From Enterobacter ludwigii (GTDB lineage Bacteria > Pseudomonadota > Gammaproteobacteria > Enterobacterales > Enterobacteriaceae), in assembly GCA_023023105.1 (NCBI GenBank), contig CP083824.1, forward strand, positions 3,596,001 to 3,660,000: a stretch of 64,000 nt of DNA, in the 5' to 3' direction. A program made the translations under genes and the position numbers. The notes beneath the pieces are model-generated. The model searched no databases and had not been told where the DNA came from. It saw only the letters and a list, made by a program, of their open reading frames with translations. Positions 48,136-59,157 of the stretch are shown here, one piece after another; position 1 is the stretch's first letter; each line of letters starts with the position of its first letter.

Positions 48136-49680
48136 TTAAGCCTGCTTCGCCAGAAACGCCTCAAACGACTCGGTATCCGCCGCTTCAACCTCTTTCTGAC
48201 GCACAATAGATGCATCGCGTTCTGCTACAAAATCCGCTTCGCTCAGCACTTCTAACGGCTCCTGCATCAGCATCTCACGGTATTCTGCTCCGAGTGAACG
48301 CCCCGTGCCACCAATACCTTGATCAATCATTGAACGCAGAATGCGTGCTGAGAACGTCAGTTCCGGATTATCAAAACATTCCACCAGCTGGTCGCAGATC
48401 TGTTGATATGCGTCGCCACCGTCGATGCTGTCCATCGTCCGGGCAACACGTTTAAGATCACGGAACAGATCTTTACCGACTTTCGTCAGCGGGAACTGTG
48501 CTGTTTCGCAGCCAATGCCCAGCGTCAGACCCGGTTTACGGCCTTCCAGAATTACGCGGTTCCAGTTTGTACGGGTACAAAGCAGCTCGTCTGAACTCAT
48601 TTCAGGCGCATCCGCCAGAACGCACCAGACCATAAACAGATCCAGGAAGCGAATCTGCTGCTCATCAACACCAATCGGTGAGAACGGGTTGATATCCAGC
48701 GAGCGCACTTCAATGTATTCGATCCCGCCGCGCTGCAGCGCGTCCGACGGTGTTTCACCGCTGCGCGTCACGCGCTTAGGACGAATTGGCGCGTACAGTT
48801 CATTCTCAATCTGCAGCACATTGCTGTTGATTTGCAGACGCTTGCCGTCTTTCTCGAGGCCGATTTTCTCGTACTCTTCCGACGGGGTTTTGATCGCCCG
48901 CTTCAATCCTGCCACATATTCGTGCAATTCGTTAAACGTAATACCGAGATTGCTTTGCGATTTATTGGTATAACCAAGATCGCTCAGGCGCAAGGAAGTC
49001 GCGTACGGCAGATAGTACATCCCGCACTCGGTTTTCTCGAACGGCAGCGTAGTCGGTTTCCCCTGCAGGAACGATGAGCAAATGGCAGGCGACGCACCAA
49101 ACAGGTACGGAATCACCCAGCCGAAACGATAATAGTTGCGGATCAGGCGGAAGTAGCCCGCAGAGATCGCGTCCTTATCCGTTTCATCACATTTCGCCTG
49201 CCAGAACGCCATGGGCAAAGAGAAGTTGTAATGCACACCAGAGATGGTCTGCATTAACGCGCCATAGCGGTTTTTCAGTCCCTCACGATAGAGCGTTTTG
49301 AGCCGGCCAATATTTGATGTGCCATATTGAGCCAGCTCGATCTCCTGACCTTGCTCGATATAACACGGCATGCTGAGGGGCCACATACGCTCATCGCCCA
49401 GATTGCGCGCGGTATAGCGATGAATGTCGCGCAAGATCGTCAGCATATGATCAATATCACCCTCTACCGGAGTGATGAACTCCAGCAGCGCTTCAGCGAA
49501 ATCGGTTGTGATCCATTTATGTGTCAGCGCCGAGCCTAACGCCTTCGGGTGACCCGTCGTCGCTAAACTGCCGTCCGCGTTTACGCGTAGCGTTTCACGC
49601 TCAAGACCACGCTGAATACCCTTCAATGCCTGAGGGTGGTTTTCCAGCCAGGCCAGCGCCTGAGATACGTCCGGGATCAA
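48136..49680 (-). CDS. gshA: Glutamate-cysteine ligase GshA
   Basis: 514 residues. Starts with TTG at 49680 ([11 protein letters not shown] follows) after a GGGAGG site, the same rare start as E. coli gshA. Blocks [22 protein letters not shown] and [19 protein letters not shown] are strongly conserved. First step of glutathione synthesis. Confidence 0.97.
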   Translation of the reverse strand: MIPDVSQALAWLENHPQALKGIQRGLERETLRVNADGSLATTGHPKALGSALTHKWITTDFAEALLEFITPVEGDIDHMLTILRDIHRYTARNLGDERMWPLSMPCYIEQGQEIELAQYGTSNIGRLKTLYREGLKNRYGALMQTISGVHYNFSLPMAFWQAKCDETDKDAISAGYFRLIRNYYRFGWVIPYLFGASPAICSSFLQGKPTTLPFEKTECGMYYLPYATSLRLSDLGYTNKSQSNLGITFNELHEYVAGLKRAIKTPSEEYEKIGLEKDGKRLQINSNVLQIENELYAPIRPKRVTRSGETPSDALQRGGIEYIEVRSLDINPFSPIGVDEQQIRFLDLFMVWCVLADAPEMSSDELLCTRTNWNRVILEGRKPGLTLGIGCETAQFPLTKVGKDLFRDLKRVARTMDSIDGGDAYQQICDQLVECFDNPELTFSARILRSMIDQGIGGTGRSLGAEYREMLMQEPLEVLSEADFVAERDASIVRQKEVEAADTESFEAFLAKQA

Positions 49681-49763
49681 ATTGACCTCCCGCCTGTCAA
49701 AGTAATGTTACTCAGCATAATTGTAATGGTTGACGATTGAAGGTCGCGTATTCATTCCACCAA

Positions 49764-50192
49764 TTAGTGCCACCACGTCATACCCTGCAGAGTTGCCCAT
49801 GCCACGAGAACATATCGCAACGCCTTGCCAAGGCACAAAAAAAAGAGCACCGGTCCCCAGGAGATGCGCATCCATCCCGCCAGCAGACACAGTAAATCAC
49901 CTATTACAGGCATCCAGCTTAATAACAGCGTGGCAGCGCCATAGCGTTTTAGCCAGCCGACTGCCTTTTCCTGCCAGCGCGATTTTTCGCGCAGCGGAAA
50001 GAAACGCCCAAGAATAACGTTAGTCAGCCCTCCAAGGCTATTACCCATTGTTGCTATTAACACAAGCAACCAGGGCTGACTCACGCCGGACAACAGCATC
50101 GCCACCAGCACCACTTCCGAATTGCCCGGTAAGAGCGTGGCGCTTAAAAAACTGCTGGCGAATAATGAAGCAAGCGACAGCGCGTCACTCAC
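49764..50192 (-). CDS. yqaA: Inner membrane protein YqaA (DedA-like, SNARE-associated fold)
   Basis: 142 residues with four or five hydrophobic segments and the motif LPGNSEVVLVAMLL near the N-terminus. Function not settled. Overlaps the yqaB stop by four bases. Confidence 0.93.
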   Translation of the reverse strand: MSDALSLASLFASSFLSATLLPGNSEVVLVAMLLSGVSQPWLLVLIATMGNSLGGLTNVILGRFFPLREKSRWQEKAVGWLKRYGAATLLLSWMPVIGDLLCLLAGWMRISWGPVLFFLCLGKALRYVLVAWATLQGMTWWH

Positions 50193-50755
50193 AGTAAGCG
50201 CACATCCACCACGGCCATGCCAGCATCACGTGCGGCCTGAATACCGAAATCAGCATCTTCAAACACGACGCATTTTGCCGCCGGTACACCCATTAATTCT
50301 GCGCAGAGCAGGAAGGTATCTGGTGCGGGCTTGTGATTTTTAACATGATCGGCGGCAACCACGGCAGAAAAATAGTGGCGCAGGCCAAGATGATTGAGCA
50401 AAGCCTCTGCAATAGCGCTTTCGCTGCCCGTCCCCACCGACATCGGGCGACGTCCGTGCCACGCTTTCACGACATCAATCAGCGGCAGCGGACGTACGGT
50501 ATCTAAAAGCATGGCTTTTACTGCATCGGTTTTTTCACGGGCGAGCAGGTGCGGGTCGAGATCGGCCTGATTCATTTCAATCACGGCTTGTGCAATACGC
50601 CAGGTTGGGGATCCGTTAAGAGCAATCATCGCCTGAAGGTCGAAACGCATACCGTAGCGGCCCAGGACGTCAGTCCACGCTTGACGATGCGTAGGTTCGG
50701 TATCAAGGAGGGTGCCGTCCATATCGAAGATCAGACCGTCATACTGTGCGTACAT
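50189..50755 (-). CDS. yqaB: Fructose-1-phosphatase YqaB (HAD superfamily)
   Basis: 188 residues. HAD motif I FDMDGTLLDTEP (nucleophile Asp11, acid Asp13), motif II VGTGSESAI, and motif III/IV lysine and VFEDADFGIQAA. Dephosphorylates fructose-1-phosphate and similar sugar phosphates. Confidence 0.95.
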   Translation of the reverse strand: MYAQYDGLIFDMDGTLLDTEPTHRQAWTDVLGRYGMRFDLQAMIALNGSPTWRIAQAVIEMNQADLDPHLLAREKTDAVKAMLLDTVRPLPLIDVVKAWHGRRPMSVGTGSESAIAEALLNHLGLRHYFSAVVAADHVKNHKPAPDTFLLCAELMGVPAAKCVVFEDADFGIQAARDAGMAVVDVRLL

Positions 50756-50872
50756 CGTGCTCTCGCTAAACGATTAACAAAGCATTACTTTATCGTAAAA
50801 GGTGATTTTTGTCGCTGACTGAGAGTGTGATTGCTGACAGAACGTCGAAGGAATAAACAAACAAGGAGAAGA

Positions 50873-50943
50873 TGGTGCATCCGGGAGGATTACTCGGCTG
50901 CGCCTCGCCCTGCGGGCCGTTGCTGAAGCAACGTTATCCTCCC
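50873..50943. repeat. tRNA-Arg 3'-end remnant with composite hairpin
   Basis: Bases 50873-50891 repeat exactly the last 19 bases (including CCA) of the adjacent tRNA-Arg genes, in the same orientation. Then the match stops. GGGAGGAT (50883-50890) pairs with ATCCTCCC (50936-50943) around an inner CGTTGCT/AGCAACG hairpin (about 50918-50933), so the remnant forms one arm of a long stem after the last tRNA. It could be the 3' processing or termination structure of the tRNA transcript, or an old integration or recombination scar. Confidence 0.65.
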
Positions 50944-51004
50944 TGGTGCTCGCGATTAACTCGCAAACCTTGAAACAACAGCTTAGCTATTATCTCGGAG
51001 AATA

Positions 51005-51081
51005 TGGTGCATCCGGGAGGATTCGAACCTCCGACCGCTCGGTTCGTAGCCGAGTACTCTATCCAGCTGAGCTACGGATGC
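51005..51081 (-). tRNA. argQ: tRNA-Arg (ACG), copy 1, most promoter-distal
   Basis: 77 bases including encoded CCA. Anticodon loop CTACGAA with anticodon ACG (read as ICG). Complete cloverleaf: acceptor GCATCCG/CGGATGC, T-loop GTTCGAATC. Identical to the next three copies. Symbol by position relative to E. coli argQ. Confidence 0.97.
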
Positions 51082-51110
51082 ATCGGGAAATGCTTTCAGA
51101 AACAGTAAAA

Positions 51111-51187
51111 TGGTGCATCCGGGAGGATTCGAACCTCCGACCGCTCGGTTCGTAGCCGAGTACTCTATCCAGCTGAGCTACGGATGC
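51111..51187 (-). tRNA. argZ: tRNA-Arg (ACG), copy 2
   Basis: Identical to copy 1, 106 bases downstream in window coordinates. The 29-base spacers flanking it share the pattern TGCTTTCAGAAA-AGTAAA, so gene plus spacer was duplicated as a unit. Confidence 0.97.
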
Positions 51188-51216
51188 ATCAGGGTACTGC
51201 TTTCAGAAATAGTAAA

Positions 51217-51293
51217 TGGTGCATCCGGGAGGATTCGAACCTCCGACCGCTCGGTTCGTAGCCGAGTACTCTATCCAGCTGAGCTACGGATGC
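51217..51293 (-). tRNA. argY: tRNA-Arg (ACG), copy 3
   Basis: Identical in sequence to copies 1 and 2, again at a 106-base interval. Confidence 0.97.
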
Positions 51294-51357
51294 ATCGGGA
51301 TTTACTATTGTACTACTCGATATTCATATCACTTCGAAAGCAATATGAAGTAATAGA

Positions 51358-51434
51358 TGGTGCATCCGGGAGGATTCGAACCTCCGACCGCTCGGTTCGT
51401 AGCCGAGTACTCTATCCAGCTGAGCTACGGATGC
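51358..51434 (-). tRNA. argV: tRNA-Arg (ACG), copy 4, first Arg gene transcribed
   Basis: Same sequence as the other three; the spacer to copy 3 is longer (64 bases) and unrelated. Four bases separate it from the serine tRNA. Confidence 0.97.
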
Positions 51435-51438
51435 AAAA

Positions 51439-51531
51439 TGGCGGTGAGGCGGGGATTCGAACCCCGGATGCAGCTTTTGACCGCATACTCCCTTAGCAGG
51501 GGAGCGCCTTCAGCCTCTCGGCCACCTCACC
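51439..51531 (-). tRNA. serV: tRNA-Ser (GCU)
   Basis: 93 bases with encoded CCA and the long variable arm of serine tRNAs. Anticodon loop CTGCTAA, anticodon GCT. First gene of the five-tRNA transcript. Confidence 0.97.
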
Positions 51532-51596
51532 ACACAACGCCTCTTTCGAGTGCTTCGAGTAACTCGTTAAGAGCTTCTCGTCGCTGCGTGGCGCAT

Positions 51597-51624
51597 ATAT
51601 TACTTTCTGGGACTTATAAGTCAA
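51597..51624 (-). promoter_or_regulatory. Promoter of the tRNA operon
   Basis: On the minus strand, -35 TTGACT (51624-51619), a 16-base spacer and -10 TAATAT (51602-51597), then a GC-rich discriminator GCGCC typical of stringently controlled stable-RNA promoters. Confidence 0.75.
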
Positions 51625-51842
51625 ACAATTTTCCAAAAGCTTTTATCGTTTGCACAAATCACACGCAATTCGCATGTAAAAGCCGCAAAGAGGGTGTTTT
51701 ATAAGCGGATTTTGCAGGCATCTTCACAGAAAACCAATGCAGAAATGGTGGCGTCAGGACGAGTTAAGAGTAACGGAGTGGTTAAAAAGAGAGCAATTGA
51801 AATTAAACGGTAACTTTGGGCAGGAAAAATGACAGGAGGGTT

Positions 51843-51866
51843 GCGTCTCGCCCGACAGCGAGACGC
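51843..51866 (-). terminator. Hairpin after csrA
   Basis: 9-bp perfect stem GCGTCTCGC/GCGAGACGC with a 6-base loop, seven bases beyond the csrA stop; no T-run directly after it. Confidence 0.6.
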
Positions 51867-51873
51867 GACAATA

Positions 51874-52059
51874 TCAGTAACTGGACTGCTGGGATTTTTC
51901 AGCCTGGATACGCTGGTAGATCTCTTCACGGTGGACAGATACTTCTTTAGGAGCGTTAACACCAATACGTACCTGGTTACCCTTTACCCCTAAAACTGTC
52001 ACGGTGACCTCATCCCCAATCATGAGGGTCTCACCAACTCGACGAGTCAGAATCAGCAT
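51874..52059 (-). CDS. csrA: Carbon storage regulator CsrA
   Basis: 61 residues, near identical to E. coli CsrA ([21 protein letters not shown]-contact Leu4 and Arg44 present). Homodimer that binds GGA motifs in mRNA leaders and controls glycogen, motility and biofilm. AAGGAG before the start. The 241-base gap to alaS should hold its several promoters. Confidence 0.97.
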
Positions 52060-52300
52060 TCTTTGCTCCTTGAAAGATTAAAAGAGTCGGGTCTCTTGTA
52101 TCCCGGCATTATCCATCATATAACGCCAAAAAGTAAGCGATGACAAACACGTAAAGTGTAAGCAGTCACGGCATCACATTCTGTTAAACGTAAGTTTAGC
52201 CGATATACACAAACTCAACCTGACTTTATCGTTATCGATAGCACAGTGAACAAGACGCCATAACGTTACCGCTATGGCGTCTGCTTGTGCTTTGTAATTA

Positions 52301-54928
52301 TTACAGTTTCGCGCTTACCCAGCTTTCAACGCTGGCCAAAGCTTGCGGAAGTGCCGCCGCATCCGTACCACCGGCTTGCGCCATGTCTGGACGACCACCA
52401 CCCTTGCCGCCCACCTGCTGGGCAACCATACCAATCAGTTCCCCTGCTTTTACGCGGTCAGTCACATCCTTAGAGACCCCCGCAATCAGAGAAACCTTAC
52501 CTTCTGCCACTGTCGCCAGCACGATAACGGTAGAACCAAGCTGGTTCTTGAGATCGTCGACCATAGTACGCAGCATCTTAGGCTCAACGCCCGCCAGATC
52601 GCTGACCAGCAGTTTGACGCCCTTAATGTCTACAGCTTTGCTGGAGAGGTTTGCACTCTCCTGCGCCGCAGCCTGCTCTTTTAGCTGCTGCAGCTCTTTT
52701 TCCAGCTGACGCGTGCGATCCAGCGCAACGCGCACTTTCTCGCCCAGGTTCTGGCTATCGCCTTTAAGCAGCTGTGCGATGTCGTGCAGCTGATCGCTCT
52801 GCGCATGCAGGCTGGCAATCGCACCTTCACCGGTCACCGCTTCGATACGACGCACGCCTGCCGCCGTACCCGACTCGGAAACAATGCGGAACAGGCCGAT
52901 GTCACCAGTGCGCGATGCGTGAGTACCACCGCACAGTTCAGTCGAGAAGTCGCCCATGCTCAGCACACGAACACGCTCGTCATATTTCTCACCAAACAGC
53001 GCCATCGCACCTTTTTTCTTCGCGTCCTCGAGATCCATGATGTGGGTCTCGATTGGCAGGTTACGACGGATCTGCGCGTTCACCAGATCTTCCACCGCGC
53101 GGATTTCAGACGGTTTCATCGCTTCAAAATGCGAGAAGTCGAAACGCAGCACTTTGTCGTTAACCAGAGAACCTTTCTGTGCAACGTGGGTACCGAGTAC
53201 GTCGCGCAGGGCAGCATGCATCAGGTGAGTTGCAGAGTGGTTCAGACGAATGCGCGCGCGGCGAGCTTCATCCACGTTAGCCTGTACGCCCTCACCCACT
53301 TTCAGAGAACCGGAAACCAGTTTGCCCTGATGACCAATCGCCTGGCCGTATTTCTGGGTGTCGCTTACGCTGAAGCTGAAACCATTGCCTTTCAGTTCGC
53401 CTTTATCGCCAACCTGACCACCGGATTCCGCATAGAACGGTGTTTTGTCCAGAATGACAACCGCATCCTGACCTGCGCTGATGTTGTCTACGGCTTTACC
53501 GTCAACAAACAGGGCGGTCACTTTGCCGGTCAGTTCCAGCGCTTCATAACCTTTGAATTCAGACGCGCTGTCAACGCGGATCATCGCGTTGTAGTCTGCA
53601 CCGAAACCGCTGGACTCACGCGCACGACGACGCTGCTCTTCCATCGCGGCTTCGAAGCCCGCTTCGTCAACTTTGATGTTGCGCTCGCGACAAACGTCCG
53701 CCGTCAGGTCAACCGGGAAACCGTAGGTGTCGTACAGGCGGAAAGCGGTTTCGCCGTCCAGCGTGTCACCCTTAAGGTTTGCCAGTTCTTCGTCCAGCAG
53801 CGCCAGACCGCGCTCCAGCGTACGGGCAAACTGCTCTTCTTCGGTTTTCAGAACCTGCTCTACCTGCGCCTGCTGGCGTTTCAGCTCATCACCGGCAGCA
53901 CCCATCACGCCAATCAGTGGCCCAACGAGCTTATAGAAGAAGGTGTCCTTCGCGCCCAGCATGTTGCCGTGACGGATAGCACGACGAATGATACGACGCA
54001 GCACGTAGCCACGGTTTTCATTCGATGGGATAACGCCGTCGGCAATCAGGAACGCACAGGAACGAATATGGTCCGCGATAACGCGCAGGGATTTGTTGTT
54101 CAGGTCGGTCGCGCCGGTCACTTCCGCAACGGCTTTGATCAGGGTGCTGAACAGGTCAATCTCGTAGTTGGAGTTAACGTGCTGCAGAACCGCAGCAATA
54201 CGCTCCAGACCCATACCGGTATCAACGGAAGGCTTCGGCAGCGGCTCCATTGTACCGTCAGCCTGACGGTTGAACTGCATAAAGACGATGTTCCAGATCT
54301 CAATGTAGCGATCGCCATCTTCTTCCGGACTGCCTGGAGGGCCACCCCAGATGTGGTCGCCATGATCGTAGAAGATCTCGGTGCACGGACCGCAAGGACC
54401 GGTGTCACCCATCTGCCAGAAGTTGTCAGACGCGTAAGGTGCGCCTTTGTTATCACCGATGCGAATAATACGTTCGCGCGGGATACCGACTTCTTTTTCC
54501 CAGATTTCGTAGGCTTCGTCATCGGTTTCATAGACGGTAACCCACAGACGCTCTTTCGGCAGGTTGAACCAGTTTTCACCGGTCAGCAGTTCCCACGCAT
54601 ATTGAATGGCATCGTGTTTGAAATAGTCGCCGAAGCTGAAGTTGCCCAGCATTTCGAAGAAGGTGTGGTGACGCGCGGTGTAACCGACGTTTTCCAGGTC
54701 GTTGTGTTTACCGCCCGCACGTACGCAACGCTGTGACGTTGTAGCACGGGAATAATTACGCTTGTCGAGACCAAGGAACACATCCTTGAACTGGTTCATC
54801 CCGGCGTTGGTAAACAGTAAAGTCGGGTCGTTATTTGGTACCAGGGAGCTGCTGGCAACAACCTGGTGTCCCTTACTATGGAAAAAATCGAGAAACGCCT
54901 GACGGATCTCAGCGGTGCTCTTGCTCAT
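52301..54928 (-). CDS. alaS: Alanyl-tRNA synthetase AlaS
   Basis: 875 residues, full length. Class II catalytic core (about 1-450, beginning [17 protein letters not shown]), an editing domain with zinc-binding [10 protein letters not shown] and [13 protein letters not shown], and the C-terminal C-Ala domain rich in Gly ([15 protein letters not shown]). AGGA before the ATG. Confidence 0.97.
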   Translation of the reverse strand: MSKSTAEIRQAFLDFFHSKGHQVVASSSLVPNNDPTLLFTNAGMNQFKDVFLGLDKRNYSRATTSQRCVRAGGKHNDLENVGYTARHHTFFEMLGNFSFGDYFKHDAIQYAWELLTGENWFNLPKERLWVTVYETDDEAYEIWEKEVGIPRERIIRIGDNKGAPYASDNFWQMGDTGPCGPCTEIFYDHGDHIWGGPPGSPEEDGDRYIEIWNIVFMQFNRQADGTMEPLPKPSVDTGMGLERIAAVLQHVNSNYEIDLFSTLIKAVAEVTGATDLNNKSLRVIADHIRSCAFLIADGVIPSNENRGYVLRRIIRRAIRHGNMLGAKDTFFYKLVGPLIGVMGAAGDELKRQQAQVEQVLKTEEEQFARTLERGLALLDEELANLKGDTLDGETAFRLYDTYGFPVDLTADVCRERNIKVDEAGFEAAMEEQRRRARESSGFGADYNAMIRVDSASEFKGYEALELTGKVTALFVDGKAVDNISAGQDAVVILDKTPFYAESGGQVGDKGELKGNGFSFSVSDTQKYGQAIGHQGKLVSGSLKVGEGVQANVDEARRARIRLNHSATHLMHAALRDVLGTHVAQKGSLVNDKVLRFDFSHFEAMKPSEIRAVEDLVNAQIRRNLPIETHIMDLEDAKKKGAMALFGEKYDERVRVLSMGDFSTELCGGTHASRTGDIGLFRIVSESGTAAGVRRIEAVTGEGAIASLHAQSDQLHDIAQLLKGDSQNLGEKVRVALDRTRQLEKELQQLKEQAAAQESANLSSKAVDIKGVKLLVSDLAGVEPKMLRTMVDDLKNQLGSTVIVLATVAEGKVSLIAGVSKDVTDRVKAGELIGMVAQQVGGKGGGRPDMAQAGGTDAAALPQALASVESWVSAKL

Positions 54929-55059
54929 AATTATCCTGAAATCAAGCTAACGAAATGTCGTAGCAAGCCTGTATCTGTAAACAGTTGGACAGACCAGCTA
55001 CTGGAAAAAGTGGGAATAAGATAAGTTTTCTTTAGTGGGAAGTAAAATCCCGCATGCGT

Positions 55060-55560
55060 TCAATCGGCAAAATTACGCCAGATATCCTGAATATCTTCCA
55101 TCAGGAAGCCACGGTAGAGCAAAAAGCGTTGGATTTTCACTTTTTCTGAAAAATCACGCGGCAGGGGTTCACCGTATTTCCGAATCGCCTGTTCTTTTGC
55201 CAGCTCGCACCAGTCGGTATCGCATTCTCGCATGGCTTTTTCAATGGACTCGCGGGCTACTCCTTTCTGGTTCAGCTCCTGACGTATGCGCGCGGGGCCG
55301 TATCCTTTCCGACCACGGCTGGCGAGAAACCGGGAAGCGAAGCGCTCATCATCCAGATAGTGATGCTCGTAGCACCAGGCAATCACGCGTTCGTAATCTT
55401 CCGCCGTGGCATCAATCTCTTCCGGGCCATTTTTGCTCATTACGGGAGCCGACAGTTTTCGCCGCAACTCTTGCTCACTGTGATCACGAACAGCAAGGAT
55501 ACGTACTGCCCGGTCCAGTAAGCGCGCGTACGCGGGTCGGCGTGGGGTAGGTTCACTCAT
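55060..55560 (-). CDS. recX: RecA inhibitor RecX
   Basis: 166 residues of three-helix RecX repeats ([39 protein letters not shown]). Binds in the RecA filament groove and limits its growth. Follows recA on the same strand, past a hairpin terminator, so it is expected at a fraction of RecA levels. Confidence 0.95.
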   Translation of the reverse strand: MSEPTPRRPAYARLLDRAVRILAVRDHSEQELRRKLSAPVMSKNGPEEIDATAEDYERVIAWCYEHHYLDDERFASRFLASRGRKGYGPARIRQELNQKGVARESIEKAMRECDTDWCELAKEQAIRKYGEPLPRDFSEKVKIQRFLLYRGFLMEDIQDIWRNFAD

Positions 55561-55585
55561 AAAAAACCTGCTGGTTCAGAAATGC

Positions 55586-55610
55586 AAAAAGGGCCGCATC
55601 AGCAGCCCTT
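55586..55610 (-). terminator. recA terminator
   Basis: On the minus strand, GGGCTGC-TGAT-GCGGCCC followed by five Ts; 16 bases after the recA stop and upstream of recX. Leaky termination here would set the recX level. Confidence 0.8.
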
Positions 55611-55626
55611 CGTCTTTATACAAGCA

Positions 55627-56721
<1,095 letters not shown>

Positions 56722-56750
56722 TCACCGTGGATTTCTGTTCTGTTGGTGCA

Positions 56751-56778
56751 ATTATACTGTATAGTCATACAGTATCAA
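56751..56778 (-). promoter_or_regulatory. recA promoter
   Basis: -35 TTGATA (56778-56773), a 16-base spacer and a perfect -10 TATAAT (56756-56751). The -35 overlaps the pncC stop codon (56775-56777), so recA transcription begins within the end of the upstream gene. Confidence 0.9.
56755..56774. promoter_or_regulatory. LexA box (SOS operator) of recA
   Basis: TACTGTAT-AGTC-ATACAGTA: 8-bp perfect arms around the CTGT-N8-ACAG core, filling the promoter spacer. LexA blocks the promoter until cleavage. Confidence 0.95.
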
Positions 56779-57272
56779 GTGTTTTGTAGAAATTGTTGCC
56801 AGAGCGTTTTTAACGCGTATTCCGTTGCCTGACGGCGCACGCTTTCGCGATCGCCGCTAAAACACTCCCGGCGGGTGATCCCTTCACCTTTGGACGTGGC
56901 AAAACCAAACCAGACTGTGCCAACAGGCTTCACGTCGCTGCCGCCATCCGGGCCTGCAATGCCGCTGATTGAAATGGCGTAATCCGCACGCGCCTCTTTG
57001 AGCGCACCAATTGCCATCTCAATCACCACCGGTTCGCTGACCGCGCCATGCTGTTCCAGCGTGGATTCACGCACGCCAATCATCTGGGCTTTAGCTTCGT
57101 TACTGTAGGTCACAAAGCCACGTTCAAACCAGGCGGAACTGCCGGCGATATCAGTAATCACTTTCGCCACCCAGCCACCAGTACAGGACTCTGCAGTGGT
57201 GATTGTCGCACCACGTTGCTTAAGCGCCAGCCCGACTATCTCACTAAGCTGCATCAATTCATGGTCAGTCAT
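56775..57272 (-). CDS. pncC: Nicotinamide-nucleotide amidase PncC
   Basis: 165 residues from 57272. CinA C-terminal domain with TTAESCTGGW (catalytic Ser), GFVTYSNEAK and SGIAGPDGG. Deamidates NMN in the NAD salvage cycle. A longer frame starting at 57305 lacks family support. Confidence 0.95.
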   Translation of the reverse strand: MTDHELMQLSEIVGLALKQRGATITTAESCTGGWVAKVITDIAGSSAWFERGFVTYSNEAKAQMIGVRESTLEQHGAVSEPVVIEMAIGALKEARADYAISISGIAGPDGGSDVKPVGTVWFGFATSKGEGITRRECFSGDRESVRRQATEYALKTLWQQFLQNT

Positions 57273-57365
57273 TCTCGCTCCAGGCATCAGAAAAACGTGC
57301 AGCACAAGATAGCACTTTCTCGTCAGATATGGGGATGCGCTTCAGGTTTTACGAGGGGGCTTCAG

Positions 57366-57392
57366 AAAAAAGCCGATGCGGGCGCACCGGCC
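57366..57392 (-). terminator. Terminator of the metal ABC operon
   Basis: Minus strand: GCCGGTGC-GCCC-GCATCGGC (one G-T pair) followed by six Ts, 12 bases after the binding-protein stop. A classic intrinsic terminator. Confidence 0.85.
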
Positions 57393-57403
57393 ATTAGAGA
57401 ATG

Positions 57404-58282
57404 TTATTTCATGCTGTCGGCGAGGGTATTCACATTGTGACGAAACGCCTTCACGTAGGTGTCTGCCACTCCGCCTTTTGCCGACAGGGCTTCCGGATAA
57501 AGTTCACCACCCGGCTGAGCGCCCGTGGCTGACGCAATCTGTTTAACCAGACGCGGGTCGAGCTGGTTTTCCATAAACCAGGTTTTCACGCCGTCCGCTT
57601 TAATCTGATTAATAATCTCAGCAACCTGCGCCGCACTGGCTTCGCTCTCTGACGACAGTCCCTGTGGCGCCATAAACGTGACGCCATAGGCCCTGCTGAA
57701 ATAACCGAAAGCGTCATGACTGGTCAGTACGTTACGCTTCGCCTGTGGGATCTGACTAAAGCGGGTTTTAGCCCAGCTATCCAACTGCTCAAGCTGCGCG
57801 ATATATTTTTTCCCGGAGGCATCCAGCGCGGCTTTATCTTGCGGATCGGCTTTCACCAGCCCGTTCAGAATATTTTGTGCATAAAGCGCCCCGTTCGCCG
57901 CACTGTTCCACGCGTGAGGATCGGTCACGGTCTTTCCATCTTCCTCAAGCGTGTGGGTTTTCACCCCGGTTGAAGCGACGACCAGCTGGCCTTTAAATCC
58001 GGAGGCTTTCACCAGACGGTCAAGCCAGCCCTCCAGCCCCAGGCCGTTCACCACCACCACATCGGCCTTGCTCAGCGCCGCGCTGTCTTTCGGCGACGGC
58101 TCGAAGGTATGCGGATCGCCGTCCGGCCCCACCAGCGTCGTCACCTTCACATGATCGCCGCCGACCTCCTGGGTGATATCCCCCAATATTGAAAAGCTGG
58201 TGACCACATTAAGTGTTTTCGCCATCACGCCGTGCGACAACATCCCCAGCGCGAGCGCCACTGCTAATCCTGTACGTTTCAT
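57404..58282 (-). CDS. Zinc-type ABC transporter substrate-binding protein
   Basis: 292 residues from 58282. A signal peptide (about 1-21, ending VMA) then the cluster A-I metal-binding fold. Three ligand histidines are His58 (DPHTFEP), His123 (DPHAW) and His189 (TSHDAFGYF). A histidine at the third place is typical of ZnuA-like zinc binders; manganese or iron types have glutamate there. The fourth-ligand region reads LYPEALS, with Glu264 where Asp is usual. No His-rich loop. Last gene of a four-ORF operon not found between pncC and mltB in E. coli. Confidence 0.85.
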   Translation of the reverse strand: MKRTGLAVALALGMLSHGVMAKTLNVVTSFSILGDITQEVGGDHVKVTTLVGPDGDPHTFEPSPKDSAALSKADVVVVNGLGLEGWLDRLVKASGFKGQLVVASTGVKTHTLEEDGKTVTDPHAWNSAANGALYAQNILNGLVKADPQDKAALDASGKKYIAQLEQLDSWAKTRFSQIPQAKRNVLTSHDAFGYFSRAYGVTFMAPQGLSSESEASAAQVAEIINQIKADGVKTWFMENQLDPRLVKQIASATGAQPGGELYPEALSAKGGVADTYVKAFRHNVNTLADSMK

Positions 58283-58296
58283 CGTTTCCCCTTGCG

Positions 58297-59157
58297 TTAA
58301 AAAAACGCACGCAGGCTGCCAGCGAGCTGGCTTCGCGTGCCAAATAAAATAGAAATAAAGAAAAGTGCGCTGGCGGTGAGCACAATAGACGGCCCCGCAG
58401 GCAGGCTCACAGCCCAGGAAAGGCTTAACCCGAACCATGCACAGAAAATACCGCTCATCCCTGCCATCAGAAGTAATCCAGGTAGGGTGCGTACCCAGCA
58501 TCGCGCGGCCACGGCGGGTAACATCATCAACCCGACGGCCATCAGCGTGCCAAGCACCTGAAAGCCCGCCACCAGGTTAAGCACCAGCAGCGCCAGAAAC
58601 AGGCCATGCAACAGACCGGGTAACCAACGGGCATTCACCTGCAGCCACGCCGTATCAAACGCCTCTGTCACCAGCCCGCGATAAAAGACAGCCAGTACGA
58701 TTAACGTGAAAATACAAACCCCAGCCACAAACAGTGCGGCATCGTTGTCCACGGCGAGAATAGAACCAAACAGCAAATGCAGCAGATCGACATTCGACCC
58801 ACGCAGCGACACCAGCGTGACGCCTAATGCCAGCGATCCCAGATAGAACCCGGCAAAGCTGGCATCTTCTTTAAGCGGCGTGCGTCGGCTGACCAACCCG
58901 GCCACCAGCGCAACGGCAATCCCGGCGATAAAACCGCCGATACTCATCGCCAGCAATGACATGCCGCTGAGCAAATATCCCACTGCGACACCCGGCAAAA
59001 TGGCATGAGAAAGGGCATCCCCCATCAGGCTCATCCTGCGTAGCTGAAGAAAAACCCCGAGCGCCGTGGTGCTGACCGACAGCGCCAGGCAAACCAACAG
59101 TGCGCGCCGCATAAAGCCGTACTCGATAAACGGCTGGAAAAAGAGTTGCCAAATCAT
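58297..59157 (-). CDS. Zinc-type ABC transporter permease
   Basis: 286 residues from 59157 (MIWQLFFQPF). ABC-3 family permease with about eight membrane helices and the motif RRMSLMGDALSHAILPGVA that marks ZnuB/SitC-type proteins. Starts four bases inside the ATPase gene (ATGA), so it is translationally coupled. Confidence 0.88.
   Translation of the reverse strand: MIWQLFFQPFIEYGFMRRALLVCLALSVSTTALGVFLQLRRMSLMGDALSHAILPGVAVGYLLSGMSLLAMSIGGFIAGIAVALVAGLVSRRTPLKEDASFAGFYLGSLALGVTLVSLRGSNVDLLHLLFGSILAVDNDAALFVAGVCIFTLIVLAVFYRGLVTEAFDTAWLQVNARWLPGLLHGLFLALLVLNLVAGFQVLGTLMAVGLMMLPAVAARCWVRTLPGLLLMAGMSGIFCAWFGLSLSWAVSLPAGPSIVLTASALFFISILFGTRSQLAGSLRAFF

Larger units (their letters stand above)
51532..51873. 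other. Gap between tRNA cluster and csrA
   Basis: 342 bases without a coding gene. It holds the tRNA promoter (51597-51624), an AT-rich upstream stretch that may act as an UP element, and the csrA terminator hairpin. Nothing else is recognisable. Confidence 0.6.

Noticed and set aside
50946..51496. Plus-strand frames with repeated [19 protein letters not shown] products
   Set aside because: They are antisense translations of the tRNA-Arg and tRNA-Ser genes, a well-known misannotation.
52784..54736. 650-codon open frame on the plus strand
   Set aside because: Antisense shadow of alaS; the minus-strand frame is a full alanyl-tRNA synthetase, and the shadow has no ribosome site or known domain.
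58283..58501. Longer N-terminus for the zinc-binding protein
   Set aside because: The extra 73 residues precede a clear signal peptide and overlap the permease gene; the ATG at 58282 is the true start.
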